Positions 22,656-31,464 of a stretch of DNA of 64,000 nucleotides are shown in pieces. The stretch lies in NCBI GenBank assembly GCA_001051155.2, contig JYIP02000006.1:1302001-1366000 (forward strand). Reading direction: 5' to 3'. The notes under the pieces are model-generated. The model had not been told where the DNA came from and searched no databases. It was given only the letters and a program-made list of their open reading frames with translations. The translations under genes were made by a program, and so were the position numbers. The number at the start of each line of letters is the position of its first letter. The stretch's first letter is position 1. The stretch is from Chrysoporthe austroafricana (Eukaryota; Ascomycota; Sordariomycetes; Diaporthales; Cryphonectriaceae).

Positions 22656-23933
22656 CTACGCCATCTTGAACGGATTCGCACGCAGGTACGCACTCACGTC
22701 CTCCTGGTAGCACAGTTCATTCAAGTAGTCGTGCACCTTTGGCAGAATGTCCCCATCCTCATCCATGTCGCCTGTGAACTCGGGCAGCGTGATCGCATTG
22801 TGCGGCTCGCTGCGCGCCTTCTCGACCGAGTCGTCGATCAGCACCGTGTTGCCCTGGTTCCAGCAGCCGCCCTCGAAGCCCTCCCGCAAGTGCGGGTACG
22901 AGCTCTTCACCAGAGGGTCGTCCCAGAGGGTAGTCAGCCGCTTGTAGCATTGGGTGCGGGCGTTGTAGTCCTTCTCCGTGAGGCCGAACCTGTCACGGCC
23001 CCAGACCGCAACAACCTGTTTCAGGGCAGCGGGGGATAGGAGGCCAGAGACCATGCGGCGGACGTTCTCGGGCCGGGCGGACGACCAGATGACGACCCAG
23101 AAGGTGTTGACGCAGTAGTTGATGAACTCGTGCGCGTGCCGCCGGGCGTTGAAGTTGGTCGAGTTCTTCCTGCTAGGCCGATACAGGACGGTGCCATTCA
23201 GGTCAATCACGACGAGGAGGGGGCCGGGGTGGGCGCGCCTCTTAGGCAGGAAGGAGGCGCGCATCAGGTAGGCATCTGTGGGATCCGGTACGCCCCCGGA
23301 TGCCGCGCTGGGTGCAGTTATGGGTGCACGATCCCGGTCACGATCCGCCTTGGAGCGCGAGGGTGTGGGCGAGAGCATGGACACCATCCGAGCTACTCTT
23401 CGGGACGGGGCAGACGGTTGGTTGTCTCGAGGGGAGCCAAAGAGCATGGAGGAGGTTCCGTTCTGTGCTTGCACTGATGAATTGCTTGCCTGGAATTGTT
23501 GAAGGTTTGAGGGAAGGACGGGGTTGTGCGCTGTGGGGCCGGTTGGGAAGAGGTTTGGCTGGTACATGCCAAAACCCGAATTCATCACGTTGGGCATCGG
23601 AAGGGGTTGTAGCCCACTGAATAAATTCGGCTGGGCAAGAGCCATGCTGAAGGGGTCGAGCCCATTCATCATCTGAGGTGCCTGATGAGCTATCCCGTTG
23701 CTGGGTGCGTTGGGAGCGGTGCTCTTGTTCACCTTGGGCCACATTGGAGGGTTCTGGCGGATTTCTTGTGCTTGCTGATCGCCACCGTTTTTTGTAAAGA
23801 ACGAAGTGATCTGTTGTTGACCTTGATCTTGAGAGTTTCGAGTAGCAGATCCAGAATCTTGAGTTGATACAGGATCTCTTGCAGGTCCTGTAGCCTGTTT
23901 GGCTTGTCTCTTTCGCGGCTTTGTCCTGGTCAT
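22656..23933 (-). CDS. FCP1/NIF-type HAD-family protein with an N-terminal PCNA-binding (PIP) box
   Basis: The C-terminal half is an FCP1-homology (NLI-interacting factor) HAD domain: motif I VVIDLNGTVLYRP, motif II WVVIWSSARPENV, and the late motif TVLIDDSVEKARSEP. The usual DxDGT reads DLNGT, so the second, general acid/base Asp is Asn. This may lower or change phosphatase activity. The start at 23933 (MTRTKPRKRQAK, A at -3) gives 425 residues and a basic, NLS-like N-terminus. It is followed at residues 39-46 (23796-23819) by QQQITSFF, a perfect match to the PIP consensus QxxIxxFF. Residues about 60-215 are Pro/Asn/Gln-rich and probably disordered. The frame stays open upstream; another ATG at 24215 would give 519 residues with a mitochondrial-looking leader, which I think less likely. 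Divergent from RRP36. Confidence 0.8.
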   Translation of the reverse strand: MTRTKPRKRQAKQATGPARDPVSTQDSGSATRNSQDQGQQQITSFFTKNGGDQQAQEIRQNPPMWPKVNKSTAPNAPSNGIAHQAPQMMNGLDPFSMALAQPNLFSGLQPLPMPNVMNSGFGMYQPNLFPTGPTAHNPVLPSNLQQFQASNSSVQAQNGTSSMLFGSPRDNQPSAPSRRVARMVSMLSPTPSRSKADRDRDRAPITAPSAASGGVPDPTDAYLMRASFLPKRRAHPGPLLVVIDLNGTVLYRPSRKNSTNFNARRHAHEFINYCVNTFWVVIWSSARPENVRRMVSGLLSPAALKQVVAVWGRDRFGLTEKDYNARTQCYKRLTTLWDDPLVKSSYPHLREGFEGGCWNQGNTVLIDDSVEKARSEPHNAITLPEFTGDMDEDGDILPKVHDYLNELCYQEDVSAYLRANPFKMA

Positions 23934-24715
23934 ACTGGGCGGACTGTCTGGTATCGTCGAATTGTTAAACAGATAGCAATCCGCAGCAGGACGGACTTTC
24001 AGCAGAGCCTCAGAAACTACCGGCGTCGAAAACGTTTGTTCCTGCTGTTGGGTACGTATTACTGATTTTCGACGAGGCGCCCGCGTTGCGGCCTTGGCAA
24101 GGCCTGGTGGCGGGTAACTCAGTGAAAACGTCCTACTGTACGGACCAGGCAGACGTGATGATGATGTTGTAGCCTTCACACGAAAGACAGATGCGGGCAG
24201 AAATCTCCCACCCATACCAAGCAAGTATGCTCGTCGTGCAAGACTAGCACCTAAATCAGCGTCAGCGTTTGAAGGTCTCGTGACGAGATCAGAGGAACAC
24301 AAACACAACGCGGTATGCTGGAAAAATCAGGTATTGAGATGGTAAATAATACCTTAGAAATGTTCCCGACTAAGCTGATGTTGGTGAGAATGGACCTCCG
24401 ATACTAGACGTTTAGAATAGAAGACCGTGACGACCAGACCCGTTTATAAGTGAAGGAGAAGAAGATCCACCACTGTGACAATCGGAAATTCGACGCCGCG
24501 GAATTTGCATTTTCAGGGTTCTTATCGATAAGGCGCTGGCTGACTCATGAGTAGCAGTACTTCTGCTACCACTATCAGTAGCCTGAGATAGAAGTAGTGA
24601 AACATGTCCATCGAACTTACCCCGGTCCGAAATTTGGGAATTCACGTCGAAAACGCCCGACGTCGATCATCACAGCAGTGCAACTGTCTCATCTTCGTCA
24701 AGGCATTAGACAATT
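23934..24715. other. Upstream region shared by the FCP1-like gene and RRP36
   Basis: Intergenic region of 780 bp between divergent starts. The frame of the FCP1-like gene stays open on the minus strand up to about 24308, so part of it could be coding if the ATG at 24215 is used. Nothing else is recognised. Confidence 0.5.
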
Positions 24716-25745
24716 ATGGATTCGAGAAAGAGGAAGCTTCCTTCGCTCGGACTGGAGCGGCGAGTGAGGGCGAGAGCGGAGCCGGAGCCAGAGTTGGACA
24801 ACTTTGAGGATGGGACAGGCAGCAGCGCACCGAGTGAAGAGGATGTCGATGAGGACCTGTCCGGCTCAGGATCCGGCTCAGCGAGCGAGGATGACTCTGA
24901 GGAGCCTGTGAGTGATGCAATCCGTCGATTTCGAGCCTCTCAATCGACTGACAGGGACTCAGGACAAAGATGGTGGATCATCCGCCGAAGAGGAAGAAGA
25001 CACCTCCGTCGACGCATCCAAGGTGTCATTCGGGGCCTTGGCCAGGGCACAAGCGATGCTGCAACAATCTGGGCGCCGTAAGAAGAAAGGCAGTCAACGC
25101 GATACCAACTCAGGCGATGAAGACGCGACCGCTGCCAAACCAAAAAGTCTGTCCTCCAAGAGGGACAAACCTCCGGCCCGGAGCAGCAAGCACGCACCTA
25201 TGGAGATGACTAGCAAGCGGCAGGTCAGTCGCAAGCGCGAGATCATTCCGGTCAAAAAGATAGAGGCCCGGGACCCGCGCTTCGACCCTCTCATTACCAG
25301 CCGTTCGTCATCCTCGCACGGCAACAGCAGGGTCGACGAGGACAGGGCGCGGAAGGCCTACGCCTTCCTAGATGAATACCGAGACGACGAGATGCGGCAG
25401 CTGAAGATGGCGGTCAAGAAGGCTAAGAACCCTGGTGAGAAGGAGAAGCTACAGCGCGCGCTGATGTCGATGGAGAGTAGGAAGAAGGCGAGGGAGAGGA
25501 AAGTTAAAGAGAGGGCTGTGGTGGAGGAGCACAGGCGACGCGAGAAGGAGTTGGTGAAGGGGGGCAAGAAGGCTAAGCCGTTCTATCTGAAGAAGTCGGA
25601 ACAGAAGAAGCAGCTGTTGGTCGATCAATTCACGGGCATGAGTGAGAAGCAGCGAGAGAAGGCTATTGAGAAGAAGAGGAAGAAGGTTGCAGCGAAAGAG
25701 AAGAAAGAGCTACCTTTGACGAGAAGGGGATTTGAGGACATATGA
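24716..25745 (+). CDS. RRP36: rRNA-processing protein Rrp36 (SSU processome)
   Basis: Nucleolar protein needed for early cleavages of pre-rRNA on the way to 18S. Two exons, 24716-24907 and 24963-25745, give 324 residues. The 55-nt intron ends at a CTCAG acceptor chosen because it keeps the frame; the nearer ACAG would not. The N-terminus is strongly acidic with Ser/Glu/Asp runs. The middle has the family signature IEARDPRFDPLI followed by YAFLDEYRDDEM. The C-terminal 120 residues are a long Lys/Arg/Glu-rich helix with KPFYLKKSEQKK and RRGFEDI near the end. Divergent from the FCP1-like gene. Confidence 0.95.
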
Positions 25746-25950
25746 CAGCGACAGCGTACAGCACTCACATGATATGAATTACAAATGAAACCGAAGACAT
25801 CGCCATCGTTACACGTTCTCTTTGGCTTTCAAATTACGACATAGATGCAAGGTAGTGAGTGGTATTTGATGCGTCCCGCTATACTTACATATATACAATG
25901 TAGCACAGGCGATGTCAGACTCGCGAGGTTTGTGATATACAGCGATTTGA

Positions 25951-28359
25951 TTACACTTGCTGCTCCAAGAACCCGCTCCTCGCCACGCTCTCCGCGAACA
26001 TCTCTTTACACCTCACTCGACTTCCCAATCTGGCGCAGAGTAAGAACGCACCGCTCAGCTTGCGGTGTAGACTGTATGTCTCCTCCGGCGGCGGCGCAAG
26101 CCTTTCTCGTATCATGACGGGGATCTGCGCCTTCACCCTTTCGGTGATGGTCTGGTCCCGGAAGTCATAGACCTCCGGCGCAGACTCCAGAAACGGTTCA
26201 GCAAGTGTCAACACACTCGCGATGTGTGCGTCTAACATCGTCTTGCTCTCATGGCCGGTGAGGTAACCCAGTTTCTCAGACAGGTCCTTTACCGTCTCAC
26301 GGTCCGACCGCGAAGCTGCGGCAAGGAGCTGCACGTACAGCGTGACAAAGCGCTCAGGATACTCGCGCGAAGCACCGAAGTCGAGGAGTACGAGACGATC
26401 TCGGTCAAAATTAAAGAGGAAGTTGGTCCAGTTGGGGTCTGTCTGCATGAAATGGAACTCGATGATCTCGCGGAGGCAGAGGCAGAGAATCTGTGTCCCA
26501 ATCCAATCGCGCTGTTCTTGTGTGAAGGAATTTATGCGAGTGACGCCCACGCCGTCCATGAATTCCATGGTCAATACTTGTTTGCCAGAGGCTTCGGCAT
26601 AGATTTTAGGAACGAGAAAGACGTCGTCATCGCCGGCAAGCAGGTCGCGGTATTTCTGTGCGCATTGGGCTTCTCGTTCGTAGTCGCACTCCCAAGCTAG
26701 TTCTGTGCGGGCGTTGTCGATTGTCTTGTTCAGATAAAGACCCTTCGGCAACAGCTTGGTGGCTGCCAGTAGTATGCCTAGGTTATCGAGATCGGAGTTG
26801 ATGGAGTCGGCCACACCAGGGAACTGAATCTTCACAGCAACCTTGGCACCGTTCGACTTTAGTGTGGCTCGGTGGACTTGTCCAATAGACGCAGCGGCGA
26901 TAGGCTTCTCGTCGAACTCGCCAAAAAGATCTCGCCATTCGGCGCCGAGGTTGGTCGCCAGAACCCGATCTCGTTGCCAGGCTGGCATATAATCTGCTCG
27001 ATCTTGCACCCTTTGCAGGACCTCTTGAATCGGGGCTGGCAGCATCTTTGAGTCCTGGAAGCTCATCATCTGCCCAAGCTTGAGTGCAGCACCTCTCATC
27101 TTGGACAACTTGGCCACCAATCTTTCCATATTAGCCGGGCTAAGCATGAGTGAGCCCTCACTTCCCCCTCCTGTGACCCTGCTGAAGCTCTCACTGATGG
27201 CTCCGGCAAACATGCCCGCTGCCAGGCCACCATAGTTCCATATTCTTCCAAGTCGAGATGATGGCACTCTTGATTCCCTCAACTCGTACTTGGGCGTCGC
27301 TGCAGCAGCGCCGAGCAACTGTCCCAGTTCAGAGGCATCCTCCTTCGAGACTGTCTTCTCCGTTTGGCCCGCAGGCCTGGCGCTGGCTTGGTTGGCCGTA
27401 GGCTTCGGATCTGGATACCTGGGTACCTCCACTTCCTCCGTCTCCCTTTGATCTTCACGTACTGCCGCCGACTGTTCTTCTACAGAAGTAGATCGTGTGT
27501 AGTTGGCTGATTGTTGACTGGTAATTTCACTAATCTGTGCGGCTGTCGGTAGATCCGTTGCTTCAGAAATGTGCGCAGTCCTCGGAAGAGGTGGGTCATC
27601 ATGCATTGCTTTCCGGTTCAGCTCCTCAAGAATGCTCGATCCGCGGCTGGTACGGAATATACCTAAGTCAAGGCCTTCAGGGGTTTTGGGACTCTGAGGC
27701 CGGCCGTTTTTGTCACCCTTCCACAATGGGCTCAGCCTGCTCCCCCGGCTGGTCCGAAAGAGGTCCAAGTTCACGTCCTCCGGTATGGACTCCTCGGCCG
27801 TCTCCGATTCGTCCTTGGCTATATCCGAAGACCGCACTTCACCACCAGACTTTGCCTTATCATCCTCCCCCCTCACAAATCCGAGATTTTGCAGCGTTGG
27901 GGGTGCTGCAGATTTCAGCCGCCCTCCCGTCGGCTCCTTCGACTCCCGCGGTATCGAGGAGGACTGAGTGATGGTCGGATCCTGCACTCTCAGACCGCCT
28001 GTTGCGGCAGGGAGGTCTGCCTCAACAGCGGGTGCTCTCGAGGGTCCCTCCCTCAAGATTTTGGCCACCGCGTCCTCAGGCACCTTCGTGGGCGCATTCG
28101 GTTCGTGCGCCGCGCCCGGGATCGGTGAATTGGTTGTGCTATCCCACGCTGCCTGGGCGGTGTCCTTGTCATGGGTGGCCACCGTCTCGGCTTGTACAGC
28201 CTGACTCCCTTTCTGTATCTCCCTCAAGGCCGCAACAACACTCGACGTCCGCCCATAGCGATCAAGCTGACCTCGCCTCAGCGCGACATGCTTCGAGGCC
28301 ACGGAGCGGGATGCGCCGAGGACCGCTGCCAGGTCGATGGCGAAGTCGACAAGCCCCAT
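25951..28359 (-). CDS. COQ8: Atypical kinase Coq8 (ABC1/ADCK family), coenzyme Q biosynthesis
   Basis: Mitochondrial atypical protein kinase-like ATPase that supports the CoQ synthome. One uninterrupted exon, 802 residues, starting at ATG 28359. The first 370 residues are long, hydrophilic and poorly structured (Pro/Ser/Glu-rich), longer than in yeast but usual in filamentous fungi. The ABC1 domain follows. Its hallmarks are the KxGQ motif (KLGQMMSFQD, about residue 427), the Ala-rich loop AAASIGQVHRA (about 485), the catalytic-loop region TDPNWTNFLF and the metal-binding LDFGASREY (about 658). A hydrophobic start (MGLVDFAIDLAAVLGA) precedes the disordered part. The stop lies about 200 bp from the RRP36 stop, so the two genes converge. 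Confidence 0.95.
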   Translation of the reverse strand: MGLVDFAIDLAAVLGASRSVASKHVALRRGQLDRYGRTSSVVAALREIQKGSQAVQAETVATHDKDTAQAAWDSTTNSPIPGAAHEPNAPTKVPEDAVAKILREGPSRAPAVEADLPAATGGLRVQDPTITQSSSIPRESKEPTGGRLKSAAPPTLQNLGFVRGEDDKAKSGGEVRSSDIAKDESETAEESIPEDVNLDLFRTSRGSRLSPLWKGDKNGRPQSPKTPEGLDLGIFRTSRGSSILEELNRKAMHDDPPLPRTAHISEATDLPTAAQISEITSQQSANYTRSTSVEEQSAAVREDQRETEEVEVPRYPDPKPTANQASARPAGQTEKTVSKEDASELGQLLGAAAATPKYELRESRVPSSRLGRIWNYGGLAAGMFAGAISESFSRVTGGGSEGSLMLSPANMERLVAKLSKMRGAALKLGQMMSFQDSKMLPAPIQEVLQRVQDRADYMPAWQRDRVLATNLGAEWRDLFGEFDEKPIAAASIGQVHRATLKSNGAKVAVKIQFPGVADSINSDLDNLGILLAATKLLPKGLYLNKTIDNARTELAWECDYEREAQCAQKYRDLLAGDDDVFLVPKIYAEASGKQVLTMEFMDGVGVTRINSFTQEQRDWIGTQILCLCLREIIEFHFMQTDPNWTNFLFNFDRDRLVLLDFGASREYPERFVTLYVQLLAAASRSDRETVKDLSEKLGYLTGHESKTMLDAHIASVLTLAEPFLESAPEVYDFRDQTITERVKAQIPVMIRERLAPPPEETYSLHRKLSGAFLLCARLGSRVRCKEMFAESVARSGFLEQQV

Positions 28360-29683
28360 AGTTTGGAGTGAACTGCCTCGCGCTATTGACCGGTCGAGGC
28401 TCTCATTTTTGGTTGCACGAGCGCAAAGTGAGATGATATAAGGATGTGAGTGCTCTGACTGAGGCTGCCCTAAAATTCATGGACCTTGCATCAGGGATGC
28501 AATAATCCCTGCAGCCCTATGGGCCACGGCAGGCAACAGTTACAGGGGTCGCTCAGTGGGCGACTTGCCCTCATATTGCCTCAGAAGTCAGCAAGAGGCG
28601 CCTCTTCGACTTCTTTCCAAGCCGTATCGCCGTCAGTTTCGCTTATTTGTTGTGTTAAAAACAACGATTTTTGAGACTTGTTCATAGTCGCAAACCATAG
28701 GGGCCAGCAAGTGGAAGGTAATAAATAATTCTTCACACCTTCAGATTCTGGGTGCAGCGTCTTGAGCAAAATATGCGCGCAACTTGTAGTGACTGATCCC
28801 GAATAATGAAGACAGAAGTCTTCGGCCTAAATGTAAGGCTGAGTGGGCCGTCGAATGATCCATCCAGGTATTGTTCACCATCTCCTTTTAGACTTGGTGT
28901 GACCCTTGGATACCGAGTAGTTCAAAATCCATTCCACTATTCCTGTCTGCCATCCTAGCACCTTGCGCCGTCCACTTCCAAATGCGACGGCCTCGTGATC
29001 CTATTTCTCTAGCCAGGCGCGCACATTGGGAGCAACGTCCGCGGCCCCGAGCCGGAATCTACAGGTGAGCTGCTCGCCGAGCGGATGGGAATATCGACGT
29101 TGTTTATGCTCATCTACCGTCTCTCGAGTAACTACAGCGAGAAACCCCTTCTGCGCTGCAGTACCGGTATGCAATCCATAGTTGCATTATTTCAATCCAA
29201 TCTCGCCGGGTGGCAATACCGTCCTCTGTATGTTGTGATACATAGCGGACGACAGGGTGAGGTGGAGCTGCCACCGCCAGGCCGCGATACTGTTGAGTCC
29301 AGTTATTGATCGGCTAGAAAAGAGAGGCGGGACATGCGGCTGACGATGTCGGGCGGTAGCTGAGGGAGCTCGAAATGTCGGAGGGCCATTAGGATGCAAC
29401 TAGCTGAGGAGCTGTGAAAAGACATCGAATCTAGTAGCCCGTCAGCCTTCAGCCTCCAACCTTCGACTGTCCACTGTATGAATCAATCGTTATTGTAATG
29501 CGGGATTGGCCGCGGATATATATGTCGTTCATTTGCGTACGTAGTTGACTCTAGCGTTCAGTCAATGTTGAACATGCTGCAGTTGTGCTAATTTCTAGTG
29601 GTGATATTCTTTCTAGGAGCCGTTCTCCAATCTATGGGTATCATGTGTGTCGCTTTGATTAAATTGCAATGTCGATCTTTCCA
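28360..29683. other. 1.3 kb between COQ8 and ESS2
   Basis: Upstream of COQ8 and downstream of ESS2, both on the minus strand. The only coding-like signal is a candidate two-exon plus-strand gene at 28982-29309, listed separately. Nothing else is seen. Confidence 0.5.
28982..29309 (+). CDS. Candidate small two-exon gene, no known family
   Basis: ATG at 28982 opens MRRPRDPISLARRAHWEQ. A good donor (ACAG|GTGAGC, exon end 29064) and an acceptor TACAG (29137) define a 73-nt intron, a typical fungal length. Joining keeps the frame to a TGA at 29309 and gives 84 residues. Alternatively, exon 2 alone is open from an ATG at 29085 (74 residues). No domain is recognised, the translation is basic then mixed, and there is no other support; it may be chance. 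Confidence 0.22.
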
Positions 29684-31030
29684 TCACTTCGTCATGTTCT
29701 TCAACCCCGACCCCTTATTTTTCGGCGTCACGGTGCCTGAGAACGGTGTCTTGTCTGAGACCCGACTCGAGCCACCAATCTTGCTCCAGAGTCGCTGAGC
29801 AGCAGGCGTCAACCCTCCAGACACCCGCGGACTGTTCGGAAACTTGGGAACTGGCGTTTTCTCGACCTTGCCAACCAAACCCATCTTCGCTGACATCCGT
29901 TTCGACTGTGCTATGCGGTCCACCATGCGATGGTGAAGACCCTCTCGTTTTCTCTGATCTTGGATTTTAAATGGGTTTGGAGTGGCATCTCCGGGGCCAA
30001 GATTAATCACTGGCACACCTGATGCGGTCTCTTCGGGTTCTTCATCGTCCACAAACGCATACCCATTCACTCGCGGCGTCTCGTTCCCATCCGCGAACGT
30101 CGAGTCTCGATCACCAGCTCTAGGCCGTCCCGCAATCGCATCCCTGACAGCCGATAATGTCGGAGACGGCGGCCGCGAGGGATCATGCGCAATAGCTGGA
30201 CCAGGCATCCTTGTATTCTCGTACACAATCGTCTTTGGTGGTGCTCGAGAAGCCTCCTGAGCGCGCGAGGCTACAGTCTCCACGCCATCTTCGACACCGT
30301 CGGGGCCGAAAATGAGGGCGTTCCTTGGGGCCGAGTTCCACGTATCTGGCATGGCGGGCCTGTCGTCCTTGTCCTCGATTGCGAGCCTATCTCTCTCAAA
30401 CCCGTCGTCCACCAGGCTCTTCCCGCTCGCAATGAGCTTCGCCTTGACCTCCATCTGTTTTAGCTCTTGCTTTGAAGGAAGCTTGTTTCCTCTCCATAGC
30501 CACCCATACCTCTCTGCCCTCTTCTGGTTTTGCTTGTCCAAGAGCTTGTAGAAACTCTCGTTGTCCTCGCTTGTGTACTTCGCTTGAAACGCCCCGAGGC
30601 TCATGTTCGTATCGATCTCAGGCGTCTCGTCAACTACCGAAGGCGCAGCGGAAATGGAAGTCATAGGCGTATCGCCTGCATAACCCATAGGCGTTTGTCC
30701 ACCAGGCTGCATCGGTGTCTGTACCGGCCGTTTGAGTCTCTGCTGTCGGCCGGGGGTCATAACATGCTTGAGGCGCCGGCCAGCGTTATCGATCCACGAC
30801 TTATCCTTCGATTCCAGAGCGTCGAGGTACTCCTGTTGTGTCTCGCTCTCCAGCAGGCCAGGGAAGAAGTCGCGTGCTATGATCTTGGAGAGCGCATCGG
30901 TGTAGGTCTCTTCGTCGATGACTTTCTTGGGTCGTTTTATCTTCTTTGTGGGCGGTGGCGGGGGCATGAGGGGCACCTCCGCTGCCCTCTTACGCACTAG
31001 CGCAGAAGACGTCTGGCTGGGGTCCGCCAT
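29684..31030 (-). CDS. ESS2: Nuclear protein Ess2/DGCR14 (spliceosome C complex-associated)
   Basis: Conserved nuclear protein found with the spliceosome; fission yeast Bis1 and human ESS2/DGCR14 are relatives. Single exon, 448 residues, ATG at 31030. Family blocks seen: the N-terminal KVIDEETYTDALSKIIARDF followed by FPGLLESETQQEYLDALES, the TPM/TPMTS repeats at about 105-125, SLGAFQAKYTSEDNESF, the MPDTWNSAPRNALIFGPDG block, and the C-terminal LTPAAQRLWSKIG. A basic Pro-rich stretch with KKIKRPKK at residues 29-36 looks like a nuclear signal. Head-to-head with PP5, with 434 bp between starts. Confidence 0.95.
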   Translation of the reverse strand: MADPSQTSSALVRKRAAEVPLMPPPPPTKKIKRPKKVIDEETYTDALSKIIARDFFPGLLESETQQEYLDALESKDKSWIDNAGRRLKHVMTPGRQQRLKRPVQTPMQPGGQTPMGYAGDTPMTSISAAPSVVDETPEIDTNMSLGAFQAKYTSEDNESFYKLLDKQNQKRAERYGWLWRGNKLPSKQELKQMEVKAKLIASGKSLVDDGFERDRLAIEDKDDRPAMPDTWNSAPRNALIFGPDGVEDGVETVASRAQEASRAPPKTIVYENTRMPGPAIAHDPSRPPSPTLSAVRDAIAGRPRAGDRDSTFADGNETPRVNGYAFVDDEEPEETASGVPVINLGPGDATPNPFKIQDQRKREGLHHRMVDRIAQSKRMSAKMGLVGKVEKTPVPKFPNSPRVSGGLTPAAQRLWSKIGGSSRVSDKTPFSGTVTPKNKGSGLKNMTK

Positions 31031-31464
31031 GATTCTAGTCGGCAGTGGTGTTGTCGCGGGTCGGTGGAGGTTGAAAGGTTGAAGAGGCGTAAAGGAGCAA
31101 GGAGCGAGGTCAGCGACTTATCAGATCAGCACGGACCACATTTACTTCCCGATCGGTTTTAGCGCATCGTGGGGTAGATCCCTGTACTTGAAAAATAGAG
31201 ATAAGATCGTCGAGGGATGCCGAGCGGTAGCTAAGTCGCCTTGCATAGAAACCTTTCGAAGACGCCCAGGCGGCTGCCTTACCGGGGAAGAAAAACTGCC
31301 TTGGTTCTGCACTCCTGACGAGACAGGCCTGTCTTCTAAACCGTCCAATCCAGAGAACATCGTGGAGACTAGAGATCTCGGGCTCGTGCATATTTTCACA
31401 GTTCCCATCACTTGTTCCTGCTCGCCACCCCCACCTCTGTACTAAGCGCCGCAAGCAAAGAGCA
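31031..31464. promoter_or_regulatory. Bidirectional promoter region between ESS2 and PP5
   Basis: The 434 bp between divergent starts holds both leaders. CT-rich sequence lies just before the PP5 ATG. No clear TATA box was seen. Confidence 0.5.

Noticed and set aside
24216..24308. N-terminal extension of the FCP1-like protein from a TTG at 24308
   Set aside because: TTG is not a likely start. The ATG at 23933 has a better context and gives a nuclear-type N-terminus with the PIP box.
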